This document shows, in pieces, positions 51,653 through 60,721 of a stretch of DNA of 64,000 bases; within the stretch, counting starts at the first letter, position 1, and each line of letters starts with the position of its first letter. This stretch comes from Draconibacterium aestuarii (lineage in GTDB: Bacteria > Bacteroidota > Bacteroidia > Bacteroidales > Prolixibacteraceae), in the NCBI GenBank assembly GCA_026671195.1, contig JAPOHD010000009.1:51721-115720 (forward strand), read 5' to 3'. The notes under the pieces were generated by a model. It had not been told where the DNA came from. It searched no databases and saw only the letters and a program-made list of their open reading frames with translations. The translations under genes were made by a program, and so were the position numbers.

Positions 51653-53941
51653 ATGATTTTAACTGCAATACTTTTCGCCATATTAGCTTCCTGCTTACCC
51701 TTTTTGTTTATGAAAGCAAAAAGAACTCAGGGTTGGTTGGTAGCCATCGTTCCGGCCCTGTTACTGTTTGGCTTTTTATCGCTCGACACGGTAAACCAGG
51801 GGAACATTGTGGAGCAAAACAACTGGCTTCCACTTCTGGGGCTAAACATTAACTTTTATATCGATGGTTTAAGTTCGCTGTTTATTTACCTGATATTGGG
51901 CATGGGTATATTTGTGTTTGCCTATGCCAACGGGTACATGAAAAGCTACCCCGGAAAATCGAGGTTTTACAGCTTTTTGCTGCTGTTTATGGCTGCCATG
52001 CTGGGTTTGGTAAGTGCGGGCAACATGATACTGCTGTTTATTTTCTGGGAGTTGACCAGTGTTTCGTCGTTTATGCTCATTAGCTTTTTTCACGATAAAG
52101 AAGGCGCACGCAAAGCGGCTTTACAGGCACTCTTAATTACCAGTATTGGCGGATTGTCCATACTTGGCGGTTTTATTATCATCGGATCGATTGTTGGTAG
52201 CTATGAAATTCAGGACTGGATTGCCCAGGCATCTCTAATCACTTCCAGTAAATACTCTACAGCTGCGTTGATCCTTATTATTTTAGGTGCATTTACCAAG
52301 TCGGCACAATTTCCGTTTCATTTTTGGTTGCCAAATGCCATGGTAGCACCAACTCCTGTTAGTGCGTATTTGCATTCGGCAACTATGGTGAAGGCCGGTG
52401 TATTTTTATTAATGCGCCTTGGGCCCATATTTGGCCCCACCGATATCTGGCAATTTGTGTTGCCTCTATTTGGTAGTATTACCTTTTTGCTGGGTGCATT
52501 TTTTGCGGTTGTTCAGTCTGACTTGAAACGTATTTTTGCATACACCACCGTTAGTTCGTTGGGAGCATTGGTAATGCTAATTGGTATTGACACCGACTTA
52601 TCGATACGTGCGGCACTCATGTTTCTGCTGGTTCATTCGCTCTATAAAGGCGCCCTGTTTATGCTGGCGGGCATTATCGACAAACGCGTGGGTACACGGG
52701 ATATTTATTTATTGGGTGGTCTCCGAAAACCCATGCCTATAGTTACTACCATAACCACCCTGGTTTTAACATCGATGGCGGGCGTGCCACCCCTGATTGG
52801 ATTTTTAGGAAAGGAAATGATTTACGAAGCCAGTATTCAGGTTCCTGTAGTAGCCCCCTACCTGATTACATTTAGTATTCTGGGTAATATTTTCATGGTA
52901 CTTACCTCGTTGTATGTAGGTTACATGGTGTTTTTCAGAAAAGAACATCATTGGCCCAAACAACCACAAAGAGCAGGTATTTCAATGGCATTCGGGCCAT
53001 TATTGCTTGCCTCGGCGAGTCTGTTGTTTGGGGTATTGCCTCAGGCATCTATTCAACCCTACCTTCAGTCGGCTATTGAAGCCATAAAACCGGAGCATGT
53101 AGAGCTAAAAATTAAACTATGGCATGGATTTAACAAAGTTCTTTTGCTTAGTATTGCCACGGTATTTATGGGTTCTCTGCTTTTTATGTTTCGGAGAATA
53201 ACCGTTCCGTTTTTTGTAACGTTTTACAAAAAGGTGTTTACCATTCATTTCTCTGACCGGTTTTTTAGCATAATTGATCGTTTTATGAGAATGAATCAGC
53301 GTAAAGCCGATGTCGTACAACACGGGTATCAAAGGCGTTATTTATCCACAATATTTTTATTTGCAAGTATATTATTGTGGTACATTATCGTCCAAACATG
53401 GGGAAGCCGTTCGGCAGTGCAATACGATTCACTATCGTGGGTATTAGCGGTTATTTGCCTCATTATTGTAGGGCTTTCTTTTATGTCGTTACCTGCAAGG
53501 CTTGGAAGAGTATCGGTAATTACCATTATTGGAGGAATTGGATATAGTGTAGCGGCTATCTACTTGTTTTACGGGGCAATTGATTTAGCCATCACACAAA
53601 TACTGGTCGATTCGTTAACGGTTATTTTGTTGGTTTTAGTACTGCCAAAACTACCCAGATTAGTCGCCTTTACAAATGCAAGGGGCGTTGTAAGAGACAT
53701 GGTTCTTGCCACTGTATTTGGTTCGGCAATGGGCATTATAGCTTATACTTCGGCTACCAATCCGGCCGCCAACAAAATTTCAGACTTTTTTGAGGAATTC
53801 TCCTTGAGCATTGCACATGGGAAGAATATTGTCAACGTAATTTTAGTTGACTTCAGGGGAATTGACACTTTGGGTGAGATTACAGTACTGGTGCTGGCCT
53901 CATTAGGAATTTATACGTTGTTAAAATTTAAACAAAGCTAG
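51653..53941 (+). CDS. mrpA: Na+/H+ antiporter subunit A (MrpA/MnhA)
   Basis: Largest membrane subunit of the multi-subunit Mrp Na+(K+)/H+ antiporter, homologous to NuoL. The 762-aa protein has the conserved Glu in FWELTSVSSFML and the Lys-containing FTKSAQFPFHFWLPNAM plus HSATMVKAGVFLLMRL. The C-terminal quarter carries the MbhD/DUF4040-type part (DLAITQILVDSLTVILLVLV) and an MbhE-like end. First gene of a seven-gene operon: 6 bp to mrpB. The length is near the usual ~800 aa, and mrpB is separate, so this is a group-1 Mrp system. Confidence 0.95.
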   Translation: MILTAILFAILASCLPFLFMKAKRTQGWLVAIVPALLLFGFLSLDTVNQGNIVEQNNWLPLLGLNINFYIDGLSSLFIYLILGMGIFVFAYANGYMKSYPGKSRFYSFLLLFMAAMLGLVSAGNMILLFIFWELTSVSSFMLISFFHDKEGARKAALQALLITSIGGLSILGGFIIIGSIVGSYEIQDWIAQASLITSSKYSTAALILIILGAFTKSAQFPFHFWLPNAMVAPTPVSAYLHSATMVKAGVFLLMRLGPIFGPTDIWQFVLPLFGSITFLLGAFFAVVQSDLKRIFAYTTVSSLGALVMLIGIDTDLSIRAALMFLLVHSLYKGALFMLAGIIDKRVGTRDIYLLGGLRKPMPIVTTITTLVLTSMAGVPPLIGFLGKEMIYEASIQVPVVAPYLITFSILGNIFMVLTSLYVGYMVFFRKEHHWPKQPQRAGISMAFGPLLLASASLLFGVLPQASIQPYLQSAIEAIKPEHVELKIKLWHGFNKVLLLSIATVFMGSLLFMFRRITVPFFVTFYKKVFTIHFSDRFFSIIDRFMRMNQRKADVVQHGYQRRYLSTIFLFASILLWYIIVQTWGSRSAVQYDSLSWVLAVICLIIVGLSFMSLPARLGRVSVITIIGGIGYSVAAIYLFYGAIDLAITQILVDSLTVILLVLVLPKLPRLVAFTNARGVVRDMVLATVFGSAMGIIAYTSATNPAANKISDFFEEFSLSIAHGKNIVNVILVDFRGIDTLGEITVLVLASLGIYTLLKFKQS

Positions 53942-53947
53942 TTAAGC

Positions 53948-54373
53948 ATGAATACAACTTTGTTACAATTAGCTGCCCGGGCCATTCGCATAATGATGTT
54001 AGTCATTTCGGTATTTGTGTTGCTACGCGGACACAATCAACCGGGGGGTGGTTTTATAGGCGGACTATTAGCCGGTGGCGGAATCGTTATCTATGTAATT
54101 GCCTTTCATACGCATCAGTTATTATCAAAAACACTCAGGGCAATGGCCCCACTGCGGGTTATCGGATTAGTGCTAGCTCTTGGAAGTGGAGTACTGGGAA
54201 TGGTTTTGGGCAAGAGTTTTTTACATGCACAATGGTTTAACCTGAATATACCTTTACTTGGAACATTACATATGGGCACACCTCTTTTGTTTGATATAGG
54301 CGTGTACCTTGCAGTAACCGGAGTGATGGTAATGGTTATTCTTTTATTAATGGAGGATAGAAAATGGAACTAA
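53948..54373 (+). CDS. mrpB: Na+/H+ antiporter subunit B (MrpB/MnhB)
   Basis: A 141-aa MnhB-domain membrane protein. [26 protein letters not shown] is the family hallmark (shown in part: [16 protein letters not shown]). Four predicted helices. Its stop overlaps the mrpC start by 10 bp, showing translational coupling. Needed for assembly of the Mrp antiporter in the cytoplasmic membrane. Confidence 0.95.
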   Translation: MNTTLLQLAARAIRIMMLVISVFVLLRGHNQPGGGFIGGLLAGGGIVIYVIAFHTHQLLSKTLRAMAPLRVIGLVLALGSGVLGMVLGKSFLHAQWFNLNIPLLGTLHMGTPLLFDIGVYLAVTGVMVMVILLLMEDRKWN

Positions 54374-54702
54374 TGTTATCGATCGTTATTGGAGTACTTT
54401 ATGCGGTTGGCATATTTTTTCTTTTGCGCCGAAGTATGGTTCGTATCATTCTGGGAGTTTTGTTTCTTGGAAATGCCACCAACCTGCTAATTTTTGTGAC
54501 GGCAGGATTAAAAGCCAACGGACAACCTTCATTTTTGGCTAAAACAGCCGAAGCAACAAAACCGGCTTTATCCGATTCGCTGCCGCAGGCCCTGATATTA
54601 ACAGCCATCGTAATCAGTTTCGGAGTAGTGGCTTATTTGCTCACTCTTCTGCGAAAAACACATGAAGTTACGGGTGAATCAGATTTAGACCGTTTAAAAT
54701 AA
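54364..54702 (+). CDS. mrpC: Na+/H+ antiporter subunit C (MrpC/MnhC)
   Basis: A 112-aa NuoK-like protein with three membrane helices. Matching blocks: [30 protein letters not shown] and [20 protein letters not shown]. The latter is the strongest MnhC/NuoK signature. It overlaps mrpB by 10 bp and precedes mrpD by 28 bp. Confidence 0.95.
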   Translation: MELMLSIVIGVLYAVGIFFLLRRSMVRIILGVLFLGNATNLLIFVTAGLKANGQPSFLAKTAEATKPALSDSLPQALILTAIVISFGVVAYLLTLLRKTHEVTGESDLDRLK

Positions 54703-54730
54703 TACAAACCCAAAAGAGATTGTTTATAAG

Positions 54731-56221
54731 ATGATTGTATTTGCACCCATTATAATTCCTTTAATTTTCATTATTCTCTCCTTATCGTTGGGTAAGGCAT
54801 CAGGAGCTGTACAACGTATTGTATTTATGGCTGGTAACGTTACTACAATTGGAGTGGCCGTTACCATTTTACGACGCGTTTTAAACGAAGGATATTTGGT
54901 GGCTCAGGCAGGTGCCTGGGAAGCTCCCTATGGAATTACCATGGTTGCCGACACCTTCTCCGGAATTATGCTAACACTTACTTCGCTTACTGTTGGTGTG
55001 GTAAGTTTATATTCGATGGCCTGGCGCGAGGACAAACTAAATAAACCGGTATTTTTTGCATTGATTTTCGGATTACAAATGGGAATGAATGGCGCTTTTA
55101 TTGCCGGCGACCTTTTCAATCTGTATGTCTGGTTCGAAGTAATGCTGATCTCTTCGTTTGTATTAATTTCTTATGGAAGTAAAAAGATTCAGCTAAAAGG
55201 GACATTAAAATACGTTACCATGAACCTGGTTTCGTCGTTCTTTTTTGTGGCCGGAATTGCTGTTTTGTACAGCGCCGTTGGAACTTTAAACATGGCAGAC
55301 CTGGCCTATCGTGTACGTGAAGCCAATGGAGAGCTAAATTTGTTTGCACCATCGGCACTTATCCTAATGGGATTCGCCGTAAAATCGGCAATCTTCCCAT
55401 TTTTCTTTTGGTTACCCGACTCGTATCATACACCGCCATTACCGGTAACAGCACTTTTTTCAGGTACGCTCACAAAAGTTGGAGTGTATTCCATGATTCG
55501 ATTCTATTCGCTGATTCATCTTCCCGGTGATGTATTTTATACCCAGCTGTTTCTGTTTATTGCATCCACCACAATGATATCAGGCGTTCTGATGGCCACA
55601 TCACAATTTGAAGTGCGTCGTTTACTGAGTTTCCACATTGTTTCGCAAATCGGATACATGATTATGGGACTTGGATTGTTTACCCGGCTGGCATTAACCG
55701 GAGCCATTTTCTATATAATCGGGCATTGCATAGTAAAAACAAACCTGTTTCTGTTAAGCGGAATTGGTTATAAAATAACGGGCACCTTCAACTTAAAACA
55801 GAGTGGCGGATTAATGAAACACAAACCTTTTATTGCCATCTTATTTTTTATTTCTGCCCTGGCCCTGGTGGGCATACCACCATTATCCGGTTTTTTCGGT
55901 AAGTTTATGCTAATAAAAGGAGGTGTCGAATCGCATGAGTTCATTCATGTTGCCAGTGCTTTAGGGGTTAGTTTTCTAACACTCTTCTCGATGTTAAAAA
56001 TTTGGAATGAAGCATATGCAAAAGATATTCCCGAAGATAGTCAAACACAAGATTTTCAGTTTGGGAAAGCACCAAAACAATTGGTAATAAGCTCTGTTAT
56101 TTTGGTTGTGGTTACCTTAAGTTTAACTTTTGGCAGTAAGTTCATAATCGATATTTGCGATACAGCCGCCAATCAGTTACTGGATATCGATGGTTATATA
56201 AGGGTAATTCTAAATCGTTAA
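54731..56221 (+). CDS. mrpD: Na+/H+ antiporter subunit D (MrpD/MnhD)
   Basis: A 496-aa NuoM/N-like membrane subunit. It carries the conserved Glu in YVWFEVMLISSFVLIS, the Lys in GFAVKSAIFPFFFWLPDSY and the Lys in SGTLTKVGVYSMIRF, which line the proton path in this superfamily. About fourteen helices and the usual length. It is separated from mrpC by 28 bp and from mrpE by 15 bp. Confidence 0.95.
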   Translation: MIVFAPIIIPLIFIILSLSLGKASGAVQRIVFMAGNVTTIGVAVTILRRVLNEGYLVAQAGAWEAPYGITMVADTFSGIMLTLTSLTVGVVSLYSMAWREDKLNKPVFFALIFGLQMGMNGAFIAGDLFNLYVWFEVMLISSFVLISYGSKKIQLKGTLKYVTMNLVSSFFFVAGIAVLYSAVGTLNMADLAYRVREANGELNLFAPSALILMGFAVKSAIFPFFFWLPDSYHTPPLPVTALFSGTLTKVGVYSMIRFYSLIHLPGDVFYTQLFLFIASTTMISGVLMATSQFEVRRLLSFHIVSQIGYMIMGLGLFTRLALTGAIFYIIGHCIVKTNLFLLSGIGYKITGTFNLKQSGGLMKHKPFIAILFFISALALVGIPPLSGFFGKFMLIKGGVESHEFIHVASALGVSFLTLFSMLKIWNEAYAKDIPEDSQTQDFQFGKAPKQLVISSVILVVVTLSLTFGSKFIIDICDTAANQLLDIDGYIRVILNR

Positions 56222-56236
56222 TGAAAATTGTAGAAG

Positions 56237-56563
56237 ATGATGAAGCTATTTCATTTTTGTATGTTTATACCCTATTATCTGCTGATGATGGTCAAGTCGA
56301 ACTGGATTATAACAAAAGCAGTGCTTAGTTGGAATTTTGATTTCGATCCACCGGGGATTGTTGCAATTCCCATTGAATTAAAATCGAATGTGGGTATTTT
56401 AACCCTGGTAAATCTGATCACAATGACCCCCGGAACGCTGTCGCTGGATTTATCGGAAGACAAAAAAACATTATATGTACACGGCATGCACGTGAAAGAC
56501 CACGAAAGTTTTGTTGCCGAAATTAAATCTTTGGAAAACCGCCTAAAATTGTTTTTAAAATGA
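56237..56563 (+). CDS. mrpE: Na+/H+ antiporter subunit E (MrpE/MnhE), short form
   Basis: A 108-aa MrpE-family protein with one or two N-terminal helices (FCMFIPYYLLMMVKSNWIITKAV). The family's conserved cytosolic part follows (IPIELKSNVGILTLVNLITM, TPGTLSLDLSEDKKTLYVHG). Typical MrpE proteins are ~160 aa and have an extra N-terminal hydrophobic segment, which is missing here. No upstream in-frame extension restores it, since the mrpD stop lies 15 bp away. Four bases overlap mrpF. Confidence 0.88.
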   Translation: MMKLFHFCMFIPYYLLMMVKSNWIITKAVLSWNFDFDPPGIVAIPIELKSNVGILTLVNLITMTPGTLSLDLSEDKKTLYVHGMHVKDHESFVAEIKSLENRLKLFLK

Positions 56564-56838
56564 TTTCGACTGCCATATATATCGTAATTGGAATTCTTTT
56601 GCTCGCTATGGTGTTATCTGTAGCAAGGTTAGTAAAAGGCCCTTCAACATCCGACCGTATTGTTTCGCTCGATATGATAGGTTCTGTGCTGATTGGAATA
56701 ATAATCTGCTTAAGTATTATAAAAGACAACAGCATTTATTTAGATGCCATACTGATTATTTCGCTCATTTTATTTGTGGGTACAGTGGCCATGTCGAAGT
56801 ATTTAACCGAAAATGTAAGTAAAAAATGGAAATCGTAA
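56560..56838 (+). CDS. mrpF: Na+/H+ antiporter subunit F (MrpF/MnhF)
   Basis: A 92-aa protein with three helices matching MrpF: ARLVKGPSTSDRIVSLDMIG is the signature loop, followed by YLDAILIISLILFVGTVAMSKYL. The start overlaps mrpE by 4 bp (ATGA) and the end overlaps mrpG by 13 bp. Confidence 0.94.
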   Translation: MISTAIYIVIGILLLAMVLSVARLVKGPSTSDRIVSLDMIGSVLIGIIICLSIIKDNSIYLDAILIISLILFVGTVAMSKYLTENVSKKWKS

Positions 56839-57152
56839 TAATAATTCTTCTACTCTTAGGCAGTTTATTAATGCTTTTAGGAGCAATCGGCCTGGTTCGG
56901 TTCCCCGATATTTTTATGCGCATGCATGCTGGAACCAAAGCCCCATCGCTTGGAAGCATGCTCATGCTTATTGCTTCGGCTCTTTACTTTGGTACTTTAT
57001 CCATTTTTATCGAGGTACTCATAATCATTGCAATCATTTTCATTACTACACCGGTTGGTTCTCATGCCATTGGAACTACGGCACATCGTTTAAAACTAAA
57101 AAAGTGGGAAAGAATGAAAATTGACGATTTGGAAAGAGACGAAAACATGTAA
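56826..57152 (+). CDS. mrpG: Na+/H+ antiporter subunit G (MrpG/MnhG)
   Basis: A 108-aa PhaG/MnhG protein: LLLLGSLLMLLGAIGLVRFP, then DIFMRMHAGTKAPSLGSMLM, the family signature, then helices and TTPVGSHAIGTTAHR. Last gene of the mrp operon. It converges on the ion-channel gene, with 33 bp between the stops. Confidence 0.95.
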   Translation: MEIVIIILLLLGSLLMLLGAIGLVRFPDIFMRMHAGTKAPSLGSMLMLIASALYFGTLSIFIEVLIIIAIIFITTPVGSHAIGTTAHRLKLKKWERMKIDDLERDENM

Positions 57153-57185
57153 TTTCTATTTTTATCCGCCCACATTTAAAAAGTG

Positions 57186-57983
57186 TCAGCTTTTACGCGG
57201 TGTTTTATCGTCGTTTATTCTTGTGATTAATTCTGAAATTTTCGTGTCAAGTTTATCAATTTTTTTCTCCAGCTCGTCGCTATTGTCACTCACCATCGAA
57301 TCCACAAATATTGAGTTCACCAGCGAAAGTCCAAAAATACCGCCCGTAAGAACCACGAAAATAAAATAGAGGTACGTAAAAAACGATGCTGTTTGCGAAT
57401 AGCCCTCAGTTACTTCTTCGGGAATCTCAAACCAACCTTCTACCGTAAATATTTTAAATATGGAATACAACGAAACCATCGGATCTTTAAAATACTCTGA
57501 GTTGCTCCCCTGAAACAGATAGAGCGATAATATACCGATGATAAAAATGTAAATTCCAAATCCGATAAATACAAAAACGGAAGCTTTAAGTGCCCGTTGA
57601 ATGCCATTTACAAGCTGCCCCACATTTGGAATAAATTTGAAAAACCGAAAGGCTTTAAAAACCCTCATGATCCGGAAAACCAGCAAAAAGCTAAAATCCA
57701 CAAATTCAAGTTGAAACAAAAAGGTAACCAACGATGGAATAGAAAGAACCACCAAAATAAAATCAAAAATATTCCAACCTGATTTGAAGTATACTTTTAT
57801 ACCATATTCCCTGTTTTTAATGATCATTTCAAAAATAAACAGGGCAGTTATAACATGATCGATAATAAATAAAGTATGGCTGGAATGGTCGGCTGGCATG
57901 TAGCCCCCAAAAAACAAAACCACCGAATTAATAAAAATCAGTGTTAAAATAAATTTCTCATTTAAAAACAGTCCTTTAATCAT
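57186..57983 (-). CDS. Single-domain voltage-gated ion channel (NavBac-like)
   Basis: A 265-aa six-helix channel subunit of the bacterial NaChBac/NavAb type, expected to work as a tetramer. The S4 voltage sensor has basic residues every third position (Arg104, Arg107, Lys110, Arg113, Lys116 in FRIMRVFKAFRFFKF). The pore loop reads FTVEGWFEIP (180-TVEGW-184), comparable to TLESW of NavAb, with the filter Glu conserved and Ser replaced by Gly. A C-terminal heptad segment (~236-257, DELEKKIDKLDTKISELI) would form the four-helix coiled coil seen in this family. Its convergent neighbour is the Na+/H+ antiporter operon. Confidence 0.85.
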   Translation of the reverse strand: MIKGLFLNEKFILTLIFINSVVLFFGGYMPADHSSHTLFIIDHVITALFIFEMIIKNREYGIKVYFKSGWNIFDFILVVLSIPSLVTFLFQLEFVDFSFLLVFRIMRVFKAFRFFKFIPNVGQLVNGIQRALKASVFVFIGFGIYIFIIGILSLYLFQGSNSEYFKDPMVSLYSIFKIFTVEGWFEIPEEVTEGYSQTASFFTYLYFIFVVLTGGIFGLSLVNSIFVDSMVSDNSDELEKKIDKLDTKISELITRINDDKTPRKS

Positions 57984-58040
57984 TTGTCAGACTTTGAATT
58001 GTATTCATCGTTATTGTAAGCACTTACATTAATTGTTGGG

Positions 58041-58071
58041 CAAAAATAGTGTTTTGGGCTTCTTTTGCAAG
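58041..58071 (-). promoter_or_regulatory. Putative promoter of the ion-channel gene
   Basis: Minus-strand CTTG (58068-58071), 19-bp spacer, TATTTTTG (58041-58048). The ATG is 58 bp downstream. Good fit to the Bacteroidetes pattern. Confidence 0.5.
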
Positions 58072-58170
58072 CTATCAGAGCTCATCGCTATGTTTTACCA
58101 ATTCTTTTGCTCTCATAAATTGTTGCATTCAGCCCCACTTCCCCGAGTTTTACTGAGACCAATTTTTCGT

Positions 58171-59688
58171 TTAAAGTCCGGTGCCCAATTTTTTAAAGGC
58201 TTCCCCCATAAGATCTATAATATCACCTGCCACTAAAGCAAATTCTGATTTTTTTAGGGCGGCCAAATCACCAGCCATACCATGCAAATAAACTCCAAGT
58301 ACAGCCGCGTCTTCCGAAGTCATTTTCTGTGCCAGCAATCCCAGAATTATTCCGGTTAACGCATCTCCACTTCCTGCAGTGGCCATTCCCGGATTTCCGG
58401 TTGAATTAAAATAGAGTTTTCCTTCGGGAGTAGAAATGCATGTATGCGCACCTTTTAACACTACAATACAATTGTACCTATTCGAAAATTCCTGTTGTTT
58501 CTGAATCCGATCAAAAGAATTGGCCGTGTCGCCAACCAAACGTTTAAATTCTCCGGGGTGGGGAGTTAGAATTGAACCTTCCGGCAGCTTTTTCAGATAA
58601 TCCTGATTCTCTGAAAGGATATTTAACGCATCGGCATCGATCACAAGCGGAACATTTGCAGTTTCCAGAAGTTCGAACAAGGCTTTTTTTGAATTTTGTT
58701 TTTTCCCAAGTCCGGGGCCAACTCCGATGGCTGAAAAAGGCCGAATATCGGGAAACTGGGTAAACATCGAATCGTGCTGGTCGATACTGGCCATGGCTTC
58801 GGGAACTGTTGTTTGAATAATTGAATACCCAAAATGCGGAACATGTACCGTGAGCAATCCAACTCCGGCACGTAAACAAGCTTTCGAAGCCAAAACAGCA
58901 GCGCCCATTTTCCCATAGCTTCCCGCAATTAAAAGCGCATGTCCCAATGTTCCTTTATGATCGAACTTTGAACGAACCGGCATTCGTCCCCGAACTTCGT
59001 TTTGTTCCAAAAAATAAAAATTCGAATCAATTTCTTCTATTCCACCCGGATGTAAGCCAATGGGTAAAACCTGCCAGTCGCCCGCAAACTCATTATTTTC
59101 AGGAAATAAAAAACTCACTTTCGGAAATTGAAACGTAAGCGTAAAATCTGCACGAATTATATTTTCGCGGATGCCGGTTGAATTATCTTCCCCCATCAGG
59201 CCACTTGGAATATCGATTGCCACCACTGTGTTTAGCAATTGATTTATCTGCTGAACCACTTCGGCAGGAAAACCTTGTAACGGACGTGATAGTCCTGAGC
59301 CAAACAATCCGTCAACAAGTACATCCTCCCGGCCAACTTCAGGAAAATCAGCCATGGATGTAAGTCTTGATAATTTTACCGCTCCCTGTTCCTCCAAACG
59401 TTGCCAGTTTAATTTAGGCGAGTCTGTTAAAGCTTTTCCAAAATCCATTAAATATACTTCGCACACAAAGTCCAATCCGGCCATTTGACGTGCAATTGCC
59501 AAAGCGTCGCCACCGTTATTTCCCGGACCGGCAAAAAACAACATTTTTTGTTCGGTCGAAAATTGTTGCACCAGCCAGTTTGTAATTTGCAGCGATGCCC
59601 GTTCCATTAAATCAATATCAGAAACCGGTTCGTTTTCGATTGTATATTTATCGAGTGTGGCAATTTGTTTTGTGGTAAATAGTTTCAT
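58171..59688 (-). CDS. nnr: Bifunctional NAD(P)H-hydrate epimerase / ADP-dependent NAD(P)H-hydrate dehydratase
   Basis: Repairs damaged NAD(P)HX. The N-terminal YjeF epimerase half contains AGPGNNGGDALAIARQMA and the VDGLFGSGLSRPL motif. The C-terminal dehydratase half, a ribokinase-like fold, has HKGTLGHALLIAGSYGKMGA, ILTPHPGEFKRL and the active-site GMATAGSGDALTGIILGL. I start it at 59688 (MKLFTTKQIATLDKYTI), the canonical N-terminus; an ATG at 59736 adds 16 residues. The length of 505 aa is typical. It stands alone. Confidence 0.95.
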   Translation of the reverse strand: MKLFTTKQIATLDKYTIENEPVSDIDLMERASLQITNWLVQQFSTEQKMLFFAGPGNNGGDALAIARQMAGLDFVCEVYLMDFGKALTDSPKLNWQRLEEQGAVKLSRLTSMADFPEVGREDVLVDGLFGSGLSRPLQGFPAEVVQQINQLLNTVVAIDIPSGLMGEDNSTGIRENIIRADFTLTFQFPKVSFLFPENNEFAGDWQVLPIGLHPGGIEEIDSNFYFLEQNEVRGRMPVRSKFDHKGTLGHALLIAGSYGKMGAAVLASKACLRAGVGLLTVHVPHFGYSIIQTTVPEAMASIDQHDSMFTQFPDIRPFSAIGVGPGLGKKQNSKKALFELLETANVPLVIDADALNILSENQDYLKKLPEGSILTPHPGEFKRLVGDTANSFDRIQKQQEFSNRYNCIVVLKGAHTCISTPEGKLYFNSTGNPGMATAGSGDALTGIILGLLAQKMTSEDAAVLGVYLHGMAGDLAALKKSEFALVAGDIIDLMGEAFKKLGTGL

Positions 59689-60025
59689 CGATACAAGTTG
59701 GAAGACCGACCGTGGAAGACAAAAGTCTTTCCTCATCGGTTTTGTTTACTCTAAGTTATAAAAAACAAGGGTTTTTGTTGAAATATTAAACAAAAATTCT
59801 GGCGAACAATTACAGTGTATTACGTCAATCAATTCCATTTTCAACCAGAACTGGCTTTAAATACGAAGTCATTGGGAGGAACTTCAAATAAATCCAATTT
59901 TAAAGCACATCAATCAAACACCAACGATACATCCGCTGATATTTACTTAAATATTACAGATCCGGGTTCATCAAAAACCACTTTGGAATTTGATGTATTG
60001 ATTAAATGTATTTGTTTCCAGCCTG
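59689..60025. other. 337-bp intergenic region
   Basis: Holds the upstream region of nnr and the downstream side of the receiver-domain gene. An open frame on the plus strand (59815-60072) overlaps the latter and has no recognisable features. No terminator or repeat found. Confidence 0.45.
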
Positions 60026-60535
60026 TTATCGTTGCAGGCCAAAGGCATCGAAAAAGGTGTGTAAAGCAGTAAAAATCACAATGCCTATCAGCACACAAAG
60101 CGTTGCAATCATTGCTGTTTTAATTACTTTGTTCCGTCGTTGCAGAAGAATCATTTTCGATATCTTATCAATCTTGTTCAACACTTTTTTTAGCGACAGG
60201 TCGTTGTCTTTGATAATGTAGTCGAAAGCACCATATTTAATCGAATTTACAGCGACTTCCATATCTTCGTTTGCGGTTAAAAAAATGAACTCCGAGTTTT
60301 TACTGTGCTTTTTTACATTTACCAAAACATCAATACCTGTTGAATCCTGCAAATGATAATCCTGAATTACAATATCCGGCGATTCTCCTCCTTTAACTGC
60401 ACGTAAACATTCTTTTCCCGAAAGAAACGATTTTACCTTTTTAAATCCTTCACGAACAAGATATTCGGTAACAATCTTGTTATACATCTTATTATCTTCC
60501 ACCACGTAAATCAGAAGATCCTTATTTGCTCCCAT
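60026..60535 (-). CDS. Membrane-tethered receiver-domain protein
   Basis: A 169-aa protein consisting of one response-regulator receiver domain and a C-terminal membrane helix. Acidic pocket VVEDNKM near residue 13, phospho-acceptor Asp59 in DIVIQDYHLQDSTG, Thr87 in FLTANED and Lys109 in DYIIKDND are all in place. A basic segment (LQRRNKVIKT) precedes the helix at ~139-158. There is no DNA-binding or enzymatic output. Single receiver domains normally float freely (CheY type), so anchoring is unusual. No kinase gene is adjacent. Confidence 0.8.
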   Translation of the reverse strand: MGANKDLLIYVVEDNKMYNKIVTEYLVREGFKKVKSFLSGKECLRAVKGGESPDIVIQDYHLQDSTGIDVLVNVKKHSKNSEFIFLTANEDMEVAVNSIKYGAFDYIIKDNDLSLKKVLNKIDKISKMILLQRRNKVIKTAMIATLCVLIGIVIFTALHTFFDAFGLQR

Positions 60536-60721
60536 ATTTATTTTGATTAACAGTCCAGCATATAAAATTATAAATTTTACCTTTCCTATTTAATACCACT
60601 AGTATTTATATTCATTAAAAATAAAAAGTTACGAATATTTGATTAATAAAAGGAAACATCCTGTAATTATCCGGCCTCGTACTATTTTCTTACTTTTAAA
60701 ACCAAAATAAACCAATTTATT

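Noticed and set aside
59815..60072. Plus-strand open frame of 85 codons
   Set aside because: It overlaps the end of the receiver-domain gene on the other strand, has no signal, motif or promoter, and its composition does not look like a conserved protein.
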